A DNA stretch of 64,000 nucleotides, taken from NCBI GenBank assembly GCA_016490735.1, contig JAEMWC010000361.1, forward strand, positions 474,501-538,500, given 5' to 3'. Positions within the stretch are counted from its first letter, which is position 1. Every line of letters begins with the position of its first letter. The notes beneath the pieces are model-generated. The model was not told the origin of the DNA. It was given only the letters and a program-made list of their open reading frames with translations, and did no database searches. This document shows, one piece after another, positions 1 to 10,980 of the stretch. A program made the position numbers and the translations under genes. This stretch comes from Pachyseris speciosa (Eukaryota; Cnidaria; Anthozoa; Scleractinia; Pachyseridae).

Positions 1-1255
1 AATTCGCTACCAACTAAAATAGCGAACCGATGAGAATTATACTTGCACTTTTTAGGTAAAACTGTAGAATTTTTGTTTTATAGTTTTCCGCCATGTATTT
101 GCTGTACTTGGGTTTACCTTTCAAACAACTAGCGCTCAATTATCAATTAACGGTTAACCTATCATTAGACGTTTATAACTCCTAGCTAAAGGATGGTTCC
201 ATAATTTTTTCCAACATCTCTAACATCACCAATATCCAAACTTTTCTGTCATTACTGAGCTAATCGTAAAACAATCATTAGAACATAAAGTCACATTTAT
301 AAAATTCTCAGCAATTTCGCACTTTATGTTCCAATGATTGTTTCAATGTATCTTAGATCACGACGCCTCCACCAGCTTCCAACTTAAGATCAAAGAAGCT
401 ATACATATCAGTTCAATGAGAGCAACCTACATTAAATCATCAACGGTATCATGTCAATTTAAAACTTTCTTTGTAATCATGGAATACATTGTCATGTTTC
501 CTTTTGTTGTTATGCTAAATGAATAAGCATTCTGTGTGACGTTATAAATTCAACTTTGTACTTTATACTCAAGATGACAAAGAACTGTCGAAACTGTCTT
601 TTAAAATTACTAAAAATGTTGTGTCTTTTCTTAAAATTATAACATGTCTGCTGCTATCAAGACCTTTTGGTAATAACATCCACGGAAATAGCAGAGAATT
701 TTTTCCATTAATGGGTCACGCGAAACTGTCTCGGCCAAGCATTTATGTTTGCACCGTCTGCGGAAACCACCTCTTCGGAGGTGATCAGTTGAGCCCGAAA
801 AGCGTTGTTATCCATCCAGAAATGTCTTGCTTGCCGCCCGTCGTCCACCACTATCAAAAGCTCTTACTGATTTTTGCGCTCATTAGTGGTTCAAAAAATC
901 AAAAACCTTTGTAATGTTTTCAGAGAATTCATATGAGACTACGACTGATCAGAATAATAAATTAATTGTCTTGGAATAGAATCCCATCTGTGTAAACAAA
1001 CAATGACAAAGAGCGAAGTTATCGGTGATCGCGTGTCGTACGTAAAGAATTCTAACATGAAAGTCGCTTGTATGTGCATCATGCAACCTTTGCGATATTG
1101 TTTTGCTTCTTTGGAGCCCTAGCTGTAAACGTTAGCAAAATTATGTTCCCTTTTTGAGGTCTTTGTGATAGTTTCATAATCATTTAGTTTTGTTTTCATT
1201 GTCTTGGAGGAAGGTGTGGGAGGTGGAGTAAAATAGAAGGGATAAGTAAGCATGA
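1..1255. other. No gene recognised
   Basis: AT-rich sequence with short chance open frames only. The frame at 621-914 contains a CxxCG pair in a short cysteine-bearing stretch. It has no supporting splice signals or recognisable domain and is not called as a gene. Confidence 0.5.
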
Positions 1256-1633
1256 TTGGTCCTTTTTACACTACAGACGGATTATCCGTCCAGACGAATA
1301 ATGCGTCTGTCATTTTAAAGACTAGTCTAACGACGGGCGCCGGGACGAACTATATGAGACGCATAACGCGTCTGGGACGAACTTGGGCAAACGTTTGTTC
1401 TGCGTCTGTTTAGTTCGTCTAGTATAAAAACAGGCACAAGACGCATTATGCGTCTAGACGAACTATCCGCGTTAATGCATCTTGAAAGACGCACTAAATA
1501 AGATATTTCGTCTAGAAGCATAATCCGTCTTGTGCCCGTCTTTATACTAGTCAACTAAACAGACACGGAACAAACGTTTGCCCAAGTTCCTCGCAGACGG
1601 ATTATGCGTTTCTAGTATAAAAACGACCATTAT
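1256..1633. mobile_element. Foldback MITE (copy A)
   Basis: This is a dense set of inverted repeats built from variants of AGACGCATTATGCGTCT and GACGAACT. A long arm at about 1383-1444, which includes GGGCAAACGTTTGTTC, pairs with 1529-1586, which includes GAACAAACGTTTGCCC. Outer ends TGGTCCTTTTTACACTA and TAGTATAAAAACGACCA form imperfect terminal inverted repeats. There is no coding capacity. A transcript through it would fold into a long hairpin. The same element sits at 17784-18161 in copy B. Confidence 0.75.
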
Positions 1634-2415
1634 GAATATATGTGTGCAAATAACGAATGTGTGCAGTTTGCACGCAATTTTGCAGTGTTACAAAACATTT
1701 TGCCTAGAGTTGTAGCTTATAATTAGGATCAGTTGTGTATAGCTCATCGTTTTACAGTTTATTCCAATAGCCCTCTCTTCAAGGACCAAATGTTATAACT
1801 CCGGCTTGGCAATGAAATCATCAACTTATTAAAAGTTAATTTGCTCCTCTAAGAAAACTCTCAAGACTCATGTAATTAATATCATACGTACTTCGATGAT
1901 GCCTAATCTCATAATTGTAAAGCTTTCTAGTTTCTTTTAGGTCTCCTCGTCAATTTTTCTTTACAATCTAGTGCACGTAACTGTATACTGTCTAGTATTA
2001 TAACTTTTTTGTGGGGAAACAAAACAAAAAAAAAAGACAAGAAAAAAAGACAAGACGAGGAAAAAATGATGCGCGGTCTGATTACACGTAAATCTATGAC
2101 AGCATCAGAACATATTGTATTTGTAGTTTAACTCAGTCATTCACACTTAGAACTACAGCTGATCACACAGTCATTCGATAATCCATCTAAAGCAACTGTA
2201 CAAAGCTCTCAACGGGTGGGTTCTCACGTTTTGAGCAGTCTAGACGAAGGTACAAAGTAGCGTGCAAATTAACGCAAAAGAGACCGCAGTGTTTAGAATG
2301 TCAGCTTTGCCTTGCATTTGGTCTTTTACTATAGCTAATCTTGTTATCAGGCGATAACTTGCCATATTTTCTGTCTGTGATTATGAGCTATTTTGATAAT
2401 CATAAGACATGGGTT
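1634..2415. other. No gene recognised
   Basis: AT-rich spacer with short A-rich tracts near 2020-2070. No coding or RNA feature could be supported. Confidence 0.5.
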
Positions 2416-2419
2416 TTAA

Positions 2420-3230
2420 GGTGGCCGAACACAGTTTTACACAGTTTTTGAAATCTGTGTAGCATTTGCCTTTTATTCTGAAACCGTTGAACTCTAGGCC
2501 CCCAAAATTGGCAGGACATGAGTTAAAAGGATAGACTTTCCAATTTTGATAGTTACGCTGACGTGTGCGCTGTTGCCATGGTAACGTGACTGAATATAAA
2601 CATCAATTAAAAATCGGGTTTTTTATATTTGCGGAAAATTCAGTCGTTAGATTTTCTCTATCATTTGCCTGAAACAAACTTGTCACAATACTCACATGTA
2701 GACACTATTCTAATGATATTTTAACAGACCGATTTTTGGCTATCCGTCCTTGAAAGATAACTCCATTATTTATAATTTCCTCTGTTAAATTTCAGAATTG
2801 TTGCAATAACCTACATTCTTGTTTCCTGAAGTATTTTCCTGCCAAATTTCGTGAAATTCTAACAGGCAGTTTTCGAGAAATACGCGTATTTAGGAGACTG
2901 GACCTGAAAGAGTTCAATCTCAATTTTTTAAATAACTACGCATGCGCTGCATTTAAGTGGGTTCTCAGTCTTTCTCAGTCGGTTCTCACGGTTCTGACAC
3001 TGAAAAACCTGCCAAATTTGACTTTTTCTGACATACCATTCTTACAAGACGTAAGTTTACAACACACTATCATTTTAAGAAGAAAAATGCCTCATATAAA
3101 ACCGTCTTAGAACAAAAAATTCATCACTCTTTCGGCGCCATGTTTGTTGTTGTCTTATCCTTGTGCACGCGCTGCCTCGCATCAGCACCAACGACTGGAG
3201 AGCGCGCCCGAAAACTGTGTTCGGCCACCT
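2420..3230. mobile_element. TTAA-flanked non-autonomous element (copy A)
   Basis: Terminal inverted repeats GGTGGCCGAACACAGTTTT on the left and AAAACTGTGTTCGGCCACC (plus one T) on the right are each bordered by TTAA (2416-2419 and 3231-3234). That target is typical of piggyBac-type transposons. The 811 bp interior has no transposase frame. It ends 44 bp from the stop codon of the neighbouring RdRP-like gene, so it may supply that gene's 3' untranslated region or poly(A) signals. Copy B is at 18948-19758. Confidence 0.75.
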
Positions 3231-3274
3231 TTAACCACACGATTTTCCCTTCTTGGTCCGCACTATTCAGACGG

Positions 3275-5233
3275 CTAACGATGCATGCGCTGAGCAAATG
3301 CCTTAGATCTGGCTTCAATCGTCTCTTGTATCACATAACTAAGATTAGGCGGTCGCTCTTTTGGGCCCTTACAACGTCGGAGTACGGACTGCCTGGTGGT
3401 CTCGTTTGGAGCACGTTCCCCATTTATCAAGAGAGGAGACTTCTCATTGCAAGCTGACGATTGAGATGGTAGACTAGAGGACACTGAACTTTGTGGCTCC
3501 TTTTCTTTGAACTTCAACAACCATTCTCTCTCTAAGATATCCCACTCTTCCAATAGATTGACTGCTTTGTAGAACAACTTGCTCAGTCTTCGGCATTGTT
3601 TGGAAGAAGGACCAAAGACAGCTGCATAATTCATGTAGGTGGCATCAATTCTCTCTGTCAAATCATCAGTGAAGGTAGCGAAATACTGGCGCATCTCTTG
3701 TCGGCCTCTTTCATTTCGTCTTCGAGGGCTGATGCGAAACGACCACAAGAACGTTGAAACTAAGTAAGCCAGGGAAGCTGTAGCTCCAGGTGCTTTCTTC
3801 AGTGGGTAATCACAGGGTTTCTCCACTACTTTAGGGAAGAACTTTTCATTCCAGCTGACAAGGAACTTGTTTCCACCCAACTTTCCCCCAGCACATTCGA
3901 ACGCATGAGGACGCGGGCCCTTAACAGGCAGCACCAGACAGTCCCGCAGATTCTCGTACCCTTGCTTGCCTTCGGTCAATCTCAACACACGCACATCTCC
4001 AGGATGATAGCACGGGCTTCGCGTCACCAGAATCCGCTGATCGGCGCCGGGAAAACTCTTTGCTTCGTCCTCTGGCATTGTTGGATTGAAGTAACACTCT
4101 CCGGGATTCAGCTTTCCGTAAGGGTCGCAAACAGCAAACACCAATCGAGAATTGGGAACAAGAATTCTTGTTTGACCAGCAGCTTTCCCCATCTCAACCA
4201 GTTCTTGATCCCCAAAAAACTTCAAGCGTTTCTTCATCTGGTCATCAATTCCGTTTTCACGTATGTTTTGCAGAAGACCAAATTCTCCTTTAAAACGCAA
4301 AAAGTACTCGGCTGTTTCTTTGCATACGCCTTCTAAAAGTTCATGATAACCCGACTGCAACCTCATGAGGTCCTCCGCAGGAACTCCTCTCTCAGCAAGA
4401 AGCATGATCATCCGGGCGTCCAGGTATCCGTTCTCATAAGGGCGGGAATAATCAACTACATCAATGAATCTGAGCGATTTGGGCATGTTCTCGTCGGGAG
4501 TCTTGAATTTCTGCATTGACTGGTGAAACTGCACCTTGACATCTGTTAAATCTTGTTTCAGGACAAGCAAACCGTCGATACCTCGGTAGCGCACATGAAC
4601 AACACTGGGCTGATAATCAATCTTCAACATTTCTTGCACTTCGGTTGAGAACCCTGGTGACATGAAACCGCATCCATCAGTGAATGTGTACGATCTGAAA
4701 AAGCCACGTTTGATGTCTGGCTCGATCGTGTACTGGGTTATATCCAGTGGTAGGGCTTTGTTCAGCGGCGAGAAGAGCATGCCGATTTTTCTAGCCCGGT
4801 TGCCCACGTCTCTTTCTGCTAGGAAATCACCAAATTGTGCCAGAAGTTGATGGATTTCTTTATGGGACGCTCTCAGCATGTAGCAGGATTTTTTCTTCAG
4901 TTGCGCTTCTGAGTGCCCGAGAAAGTAGTACCTTCGCTGCAGACAAAATATCCCTCTTTCCAACACACTTTCGCAGAAGGCGTTTGCGTCTCGCGTGGGA
5001 CTCATATTAAACGTCAACTTCATCAAACTTTCATGCAGAGCACCTCCCTTGCGTTCTTTAAGGAATTCTGTCAGTAGAGAGCTTTCAAGTTTTTCATACT
5101 CAGCTCTGTAATGGTCCTTGCTTGTGCCATACGCGTGGAATTGAACATGTATTATGTAGCTTTCATCCTGGTCGCTTCTAAGTTGGAAGTTGCTGGGAGG
5201 AGCTTCTATGCACAAATGGTAGCCGCCGGCCAT
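3275..5233 (-). CDS. RdRP-like protein with degenerate catalytic motif, copy A
   Basis: A cellular RNA-dependent RNA polymerase homologue of the QDE-1/RDR family, whose active members make dsRNA in RNA silencing. The 652-residue frame from this ATG is nearly all RdRP core. In order it shows YYFLGHSEAQLKKKSCYML (~102-119), FTDGCGFMSPGF (~184-195), PSVVHVRYRGIDGLLVL (~209-225), a DYSRP...GYLDARMIMLLAERGVP stretch, LVFAVCDPYGKLNPGECYF, PCYHPGDVRVLRL and RPHAFECAGG. The catalytic DLDGD that should follow reads KLGGN (3869-3883), so all three metal-binding Asp are absent. The conserved Lys of RxGGxKG is Asp. The frame is open upstream to a GTG at 5332, but CTTTCAG just 5' of 5262 looks like a splice acceptor. 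The ATG at 5233 is therefore the likely start, with earlier 5' exons possible. It lacks the N-terminal extension of larger RDRs. A polymerase product is not expected; RNA binding or regulation is inference. Confidence 0.88.
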   Translation of the reverse strand: MAGGYHLCIEAPPSNFQLRSDQDESYIIHVQFHAYGTSKDHYRAEYEKLESSLLTEFLKERKGGALHESLMKLTFNMSPTRDANAFCESVLERGIFCLQRRYYFLGHSEAQLKKKSCYMLRASHKEIHQLLAQFGDFLAERDVGNRARKIGMLFSPLNKALPLDITQYTIEPDIKRGFFRSYTFTDGCGFMSPGFSTEVQEMLKIDYQPSVVHVRYRGIDGLLVLKQDLTDVKVQFHQSMQKFKTPDENMPKSLRFIDVVDYSRPYENGYLDARMIMLLAERGVPAEDLMRLQSGYHELLEGVCKETAEYFLRFKGEFGLLQNIRENGIDDQMKKRLKFFGDQELVEMGKAAGQTRILVPNSRLVFAVCDPYGKLNPGECYFNPTMPEDEAKSFPGADQRILVTRSPCYHPGDVRVLRLTEGKQGYENLRDCLVLPVKGPRPHAFECAGGKLGGNKFLVSWNEKFFPKVVEKPCDYPLKKAPGATASLAYLVSTFLWSFRISPRRRNERGRQEMRQYFATFTDDLTERIDATYMNYAAVFGPSSKQCRRLSKLFYKAVNLLEEWDILEREWLLKFKEKEPQSSVSSSLPSQSSACNEKSPLLINGERAPNETTRQSVLRRCKGPKERPPNLSYVIQETIEARSKAFAQRMHR

Positions 5234-5446
5234 TGAGATGATACTTTCTCTGTGCTTAGCTTCTGAAAGTTTATAAAAAAGGTCTAAAATCAAGATCGGC
5301 ACACACCGGGAGAGACATCCCCGCACTATCACGCTGTTTGAACACTACCTAAAAAGCTGTGTTGTAGCGTCGACGTTTTTGGCGTTTGAGTCGTTTGATG
5401 CTGTTGTTCAGCCAATTAATGCAAGTGAGAGAGTTTCTTTTCTTAA

Positions 5447-6110
5447 GGTAATTCCCCTGAAAAGGATGTACTATTAAGATTTTTTTCAGACTTGGCACAA
5501 TTGATAGTCATGCATAGGACATTGAAAAAAATGCAATAAAAAGATGGGGTCGCTGTGCTTGTTTTCGCCCTGCATACTCGTTGTTCTAACTGTTTTTACG
5601 GAGTTGTGCGAGAAATGTTCGAAGCATGAGCAACTGAAGAAAGCTGTTATTATGTAGCAAAAATTTTGAATAGTAGTGAAAACTAGAGCCTAATTGTTTT
5701 TCTGGGTTATATTCTTTTAGTATTGTGATTTCAAATTGCCGATCTTGCAAATAATTTGATGAAATTGGACCACTTCGTCATCAATTCAAACTCCTTCCTG
5801 GCTCCAAACGCAGAGTTTCACCCCATTTATATATAAATAATCTATCTTCCACTATTAACCTTTTTTTCTCCTTGAAATATGTTTTTCTTGTGCCTATTAC
5901 GAGTACCTTACACCAATAAAAAAGGGGGGTCACCGTGCTCGTTTCTTTACAACACTAAGGACAAAGGGTAAATTTCAGCTGAAAAAGCTCAATGTCAAAG
6001 CAAATTCGCAATCAGGGGGGTTTCTAGTGTACGCGCGCACGAGCGCGCGCTAAATGACGCCATAAATTATGCGCAGTAAGGATGCGCCATGCAATTGAGA
6101 GGGTGTTCTC
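5447..6110. mobile_element. TTAA-flanked non-autonomous element (copy A)
   Basis: This 664 bp repeat starts GGTAATTCCCC and ends near AATTGAGAGGGTGTTCTC, with TTAA on both sides (5443-5446 and 6111-6114). A reverse-complement copy at 57534-58187 is also bordered by TTAA, which confirms the element ends and a piggyBac-like target. Terminal repeats are short and imperfect. It begins about 210 bp upstream of the RdRP-like start codon and could contribute promoter sequence. The copy in duplication B is at 21975-22630. Confidence 0.8.
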
Positions 6111-6114
6111 TTAA

Positions 6115-7091
6115 GGGTTTTCTGGGGAATAAACTGATCAGGTTTTATCTTTATGTCGTTATTTTGCTAATCATGTCTTTATGTATGTTCACACTGCAAA
6201 CATATGCCCAGACAACGTCGTTTTTATGTCGTAATGTCGATAGTTGTGCATGAACAACCTTTCTTTTTTGTGCATGAACTTAACACTGAGTTAATTGAAT
6301 GAGCTAATTGAATCTGCATTTGGGGGAAAGGCCACATTAATTTGTCCCCATACTCATCACACTTGAGAAGGAAGGTGAATCTACATTTATTCGAAGAGTA
6401 ACTGAATCCCATAAATTTGCCCGCAGCCTATTACCGACTTGAGAGTGAAAGTGAAACTGCATTTGAAGGGAAAAGTCCCATCAATTTTCCCTCTTTCACC
6501 TTAGTGCACTCAACTGAGCGGAAGTCACCACGAGGGGAAAATTCTCTTCTTCTAGGGTTTCTTTTTATACACGTAGCCTAAATTTAATATTGCTTTTGCA
6601 AATCAATCTTTTCTCTTTCACACTCCTGTAGACCAGGCCCACACAGTAAAATTCGTCACCATGCGTGCTTGTCTAATCAGTAATACTTTCATTGGACTTT
6701 ATCCAAAGTTAAAAGCCCCATTGTTTACATAGTCAACATAAACAGCACCAAAGTTCAGAACCGGCAGTTACAGCATGATCAAAAGCACCACCTACAGTGT
6801 TCCTTTGATATTATCTTACGCTAAGCATCTACGTTCACGAAAGACGGATCTGTTCAATCTTGTAGCTTGCATAAACAGCGAGCACAACAGGAAATCATCG
6901 CTCAATAACTTTCGTTTGAATGGCGAAGCACTACAGTTTCATCCAGGAGACTCGAAAGCGCGAACAACCTTGTACAATGTAATAAACAGCCCCTCAGAAA
7001 AGTATTTCTCAGCAGCTTTCATGTGAATGGTGGCAGATTAGAATATCATCAGTCTACAAACACAAAAGTTAGAAGTGCTTTGCTCAACAAA
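6115..7091. other. No gene recognised
   Basis: Spacer sequence. It contains a short dispersed motif near 6446-6500 (GTGAAACTGCATTTGAAGGG followed by a GGGAAAAGTCCC-like block). Relatives occur at 10815, in the 339 bp tandem repeat from 10981, and near 12062. Confidence 0.5.
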
Positions 7092-7099
7092 ATGCCAGT

Positions 7100-9254
7100 T
7101 CCGGGGGAGGGGAGGGGACTGAAAAATTTTTAATACGGGGAGGCTCAACCCCGAGGTCTGACCTCATACCCTTTCATATACCATTTTTGACAGAAAAGGT
7201 ACACCTTCCGTATACCTTCCATTGACAAATAGTATCCCTTTCGTATACCTGAGACAGGAAGTCTTCTTGTTATTTGCACGTAGCGTTGAATAAATTAAAA
7301 CAGTACAGTCACAACGTATCAACCTCGTTCCCAGTGTCTCTCCTCTTCCCGCCCCCTGGAGCGAGATAGAAGAGACCCTGGTTGGGTCTGCTCACGTGCC
7401 CCAGAATCTGGGAGATTACAAATAAACAAGTCGAGGGAGGGACGGATTAGTGTGAAAGTTGTCTCTACTGAGCCTAGGGGAGAACGGAAATGCACGGAAA
7501 GCCATCGAAGCGTGTGCTGTTGCATTGTTATCCGCGAAGCACGGACCATGTCAAGTGGGATAAATCCTGATAAAAGAACGACGTTGCCTAAAGAGCAACT
7601 CTAATCAAGCCATTCCCGGCAACTGAGGAGATCCACAAGGGAGGATCGAAACCATGGTCTTGCCTGTCATTTCATGGCGTACTCAAAACACAGCCAATAA
7701 ACTGGCATTAACAAAAGGAGGAAACTACTAAGAACCACTGTTACAGTGCGGAGCGAAACGATCACAAACAAAAACACAGCCGTAACCAAAGCTAAGTGAT
7801 CAATTTCTGCTGTGTAGCTCTTTTAGAAGCTACAGTGCTAAAGAAAGGATCGAAAGACAGATAGCCGTGATAGGAACACTGAACATCTTGATCTTGCTGC
7901 CGGGCCAGGCAATATAAATATTGCAAGATAATCACACGGCTAAAAACGCTATCCTTACAAACTTAAGATAACAATACTGGCTGCACGGTCAACGGACGAA
8001 CTGAAATGTGCCAAACCAAACGCCTCGAAGGACATGAAAACCACAGTCGCTAAACAGAAACAACACGGGTTCCAACAAACAGGCGTTGATAACCCAGAAA
8101 TGACCTTTGATGTCAAAATAACTAAAATACAAAACACTAACATCCTCTGAATCATCATGTTAACCCGCTGAAAACATACACGAAGCTAAATCGGCCAAAA
8201 GACGGCCAAATGATCAATTCTCTGTTGATAAACCAAACTTCACCGACGCAGCACCACAGACGCCAAAATTTTGCATACTACGAAACAAAACAGTCGCTCA
8301 TTTGCACAGTGGTAAACGCAACGAGCATTGTGTCAGCTGAAGTTTGTTCGAAATTTATATTTTGCTCGAAGTGCAGCGGCTCGGAAAGAAGAAGAAATAA
8401 ATCAGCTATATTTTTCAGAGGCAATCGAAGATCCAAAATCTTTGACCGTGAAAATCTTCGGAGGCGCTTTTCACAGGATACGATTATCATTCTTCTCATA
8501 TGTACCACACCACGTTGATTTGTTACAGCATGAATTCGGATGCGTCAAAACCAAAGTGTTAGCGAATAAAAGGGAAACTTTTACACAGCAACCATGAAGA
8601 GTTCATGGGCATATTAGGATTCTTATATCTTTCTCATATGCCATCTCAGCCGGTTCGGGAACACGCTAACACGATAACTTGCGGTTGCATTTCGCATCAC
8701 TCCATGCTCGCCTTTCGATACTTATTTAAATCAGCGATGGTGATCGAAAGCTTTTTGAATATCAGGGAAATAAACTTTTCAGTTCCAAGGGATGAGAGTT
8801 GTTTCGAAACCGATGACTTTCCCAGAACCCAGTCGATCGGCAGACTCCATAAAATTGTCAGCGAGCAGAGAACACGAAAGCGTCGCTTGGATTGTGACAA
8901 AAGGAAAACGGCGACAAAATATTGAGATATAAGGACCCCTCCCTAACGTCTTCAATTGTCTCAGACACACGTGACCAGACCCAACCAGGGTCTCTTCTCT
9001 CTCGCTCCAGGGGGCGGGAAGAGGAGAGACCCTGGGAACGAGGTTGATAACGTATGTGCGTTCGAAATATTTTAATGAAAGACCCTTTTAAATACCTCAA
9101 GGACAGATTTCCCTACCCTTTCATATACTTCGACATCATTAAATCCCTACCCTTTCATATACCTGAAGCGTGGAAAAGGTACCCCATTAGGGCAGAGCCT
9201 CCCCGTATAGGCCATTATAGGCAGTGCCCCCCCCCCTTCCCCCCCCCCCCGGGG
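7100..9254. mobile_element. hAT-like non-autonomous transposon, outer element (copy A)
   Basis: An 8 bp direct repeat ATGCCAGT flanks the element (7092-7099 and 9255-9262), the target duplication length of hAT transposons. The ends are G-rich/C-rich inverted repeats followed by an inverted AATACGGGGAGGCTC / GAGCCTCCCCGTAT pair. Both sides hold tandem blocks resembling CCCTTTCATATACC. No transposase was recognised. A second element is inserted at 7320-9046. The copy in duplication B is at 23620-25770 with the same ATGCCAGT repeats (23612-23619 and 25771-25778). Confidence 0.8.
7320..9046. mobile_element. TIR transposon nested inside the hAT-like element (copy A)
   Basis: Inverted terminal repeats of about 70-80 bp begin CAACCTCGTTCCCAG and end CTGGGAACGAGGTTG. 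The flanking repeats are ACAACGTAT (7311-7319) and ATAACGTAT (9047-9055). In copy B both flanks read ATAACGTAT, so one flank in copy A has mutated. The 8-9 bp target duplication again suggests hAT. The 1.7 kb interior has only short frames (for example 8210-8518) with no recognised domain. An 88 bp relative made of little more than the two ends lies at 50071-50158. Confidence 0.8.
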
Positions 9255-9475
9255 ATGCCAGTACCACGGGAAAGTAAATTGGAGAAAACTTCCGTTGTAT
9301 TTAACTTTCTTTCGTGTGAGATCACTTGAAAGAGAACTTAATGTTTGACCTCGAATTTAATTCAATAAAAAGCTGTTGCGCAATCTCGTACCCAGAATTG
9401 TCGGTGCAGTAATCAAAACACTGAGCAGCCGTTGTACGAAGCAAATTCCACAAAATGTTAATTTATGAATTGAGT

Positions 9476-9620
9476 TCGACACGGCAGTAGCACGACGTTT
9501 GAAACCAAGTCGTGCTGCTGCCGTGCTACGCGGTAGTAGCACGACTTGGTTTCAAACGTCGTGCTTAGGTCGAATTTAATTCGATCAATTGAGTTCGACA
9601 CGGCAGAAGCACGACGTTTG
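9476..9620. repeat. Inverted repeat (copy A)
   Basis: The arms GCACGACGTTTGAAACCAAG and CTTGGTTTCAAACGTCGTGC face each other across a short loop near 9520-9540. A third partial repeat of GAGTTCGACACGGCAG follows at about 9592. It is a likely foldback element remnant with no coding potential. Confidence 0.7.
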
Positions 9621-10980
9621 AAATTGGCCTTACATCACGAAACAAAACTTTTTGATTCGTCACGGTATCTATCGAGTGCACTGTTTTAAACTCATCACGA
9701 TTTACTCCGTTTTGTACGTTTACTTTAGCTTCTTGCAACATCTATGCACGTTAAGTGGAGTTTTTGCTTTTCGCCTACCTTGGTAAACTGAATAATTTTC
9801 CTCCCTCGGGCTGCTCCTTGTTGCTGAATCAATGCACAATTAAAGACACTTGTTTCTATTTCGAGAAAACAGCCGGAAGTAAGAATCCGATCCCGATATA
9901 CTTCGTTCCAAGGCTGTTCCCGGGTGCATGACAGTGTCACTGTCTGTTGTCAAATTGTGATAAGCCTTTGTGTAAGCCGCACCCACCCAGGGAGAGACGA
10001 AGTTGTGGGTAGTGGGTAGGGCTACATGTAGGCTAAATTGTGATGGAGACGATATAGACGAAACTTTAAAGCTAAAGATTGCTACATTCTATTTATTACG
10101 CCTAATCATTTCGCCGTGGGCAAATGATGAAAGCTGGAAGCCAGCCAGTGACTCTCTTATTTATTCGTGTCATTAAATATGTATTGTCAATCAACTTAAA
10201 TTCTTAGAATTCAGACGTTTCTAGGAAAACTGCTTAGTAAAGCACAAAGTGCCCTTCCCTGCAACAAACGACTCTCGAGAGAAGTTTCAAAGTTTTAAAC
10301 GTCTCTTTTAAGAAGCTATGTATTGTAGCAAGTGAAGCAAGATCAGCTGAGAAAAATAAGGTATGGAAAGTGTAAGGACAATTTCTATGAAGCAGAGTTA
10401 GAACTTAGGTACAACGCAGTGTCTTGAACAATTCTGACGTCTCGGCAACAATCGGTACTTTTTACCAATTGTTTGAGCTGCACATTAGGTGGACTTAAAT
10501 CGATTAAATCACCCATCGAACAATACAAAATTAAGCTACGGTACTGATTATTACCCTTGACGCTTTCGGAATAATTTTATGGATGTAGAGCGATTGAGAA
10601 TTCAGACAATAGATTTAGAGCAGGCACTTTCGTGTTATGTTACTTTCTTTACTGCACAAGATCTTTATCACACGAAGGTCAACCATTAATCTGATTCTCT
10701 CGCTGTTGTTAGTTCCGTTTCTTACCTGTTGTTGTATGTTACCTACTTGTCTAGTGGGATCCAAAAATGCTCTTAAAAAGTGGCTGATGGGTGCTGAGTG
10801 TAGGCTTTATGAGCGAAAGTGAAACTTCAGCTGATGGGAAAAGTCCCTGCAATTTGTCCCTTCAGTACTTTAGGGAGATCATACCTAGGGGGAAGTCCCT
10901 TCGATTCTCTCATCCTCAGAATTTCAATAATTTCCTTCTGTTACAAAACTCCGTTGGTGTTGTATCTATCATCATGATTA
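9621..10980. other. No gene recognised; duplication edge
   Basis: Non-coding spacer in which the homology to copy B ends at about 10444. The remainder to 10980 is present once in the window. Confidence 0.5.

Larger units (their letters stand above)
1..10444. repeat. Segmental duplication, copy A (~10.4 kb)
   Basis: The sequence from the first base to about 10444 recurs almost unchanged at 16529-26960. The match stops after the shared GACGTCTCG. The offset is 16528 at the start and 16516 at the end because of small indels. The stretches compared in the first ~3.5 kb show no difference; substitutions and indels become commoner after ~5.4 kb. The unit carries an RdRP-like gene, a foldback MITE, two TTAA-flanked elements and a nested hAT-like pair, all shared by both copies, so these insertions predate the duplication. 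The left edge coincides with the window edge, so the true start of this copy cannot be seen. The high identity fits either a recent duplication or two haplotypes placed in tandem by an assembler. Confidence 0.95.

Noticed and set aside
621..914. 97-codon frame with a CxxCG pair, repeated at 17149-17442
   Set aside because: The short stretch YVCTVCGNHLF recalls zinc-binding CxxC domains, but the rest matches no such domain. There is no splice or promoter support, and its identity in both copies only reflects the high identity of the duplication.
3905..4336. 143-codon plus-strand frame (and its copy at 20433-20864)
   Set aside because: It lies antisense inside the RdRP-like coding exon and has no protein-like motifs; it is a shadow of the real gene.
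5234..5332. Upstream extension of the RdRP-like frame to a GTG
   Set aside because: It is translated only if a GTG start is allowed, and it crosses a good splice acceptor (TTTATAAACTTTCAG on the minus strand). It is treated as intron or leader rather than protein.
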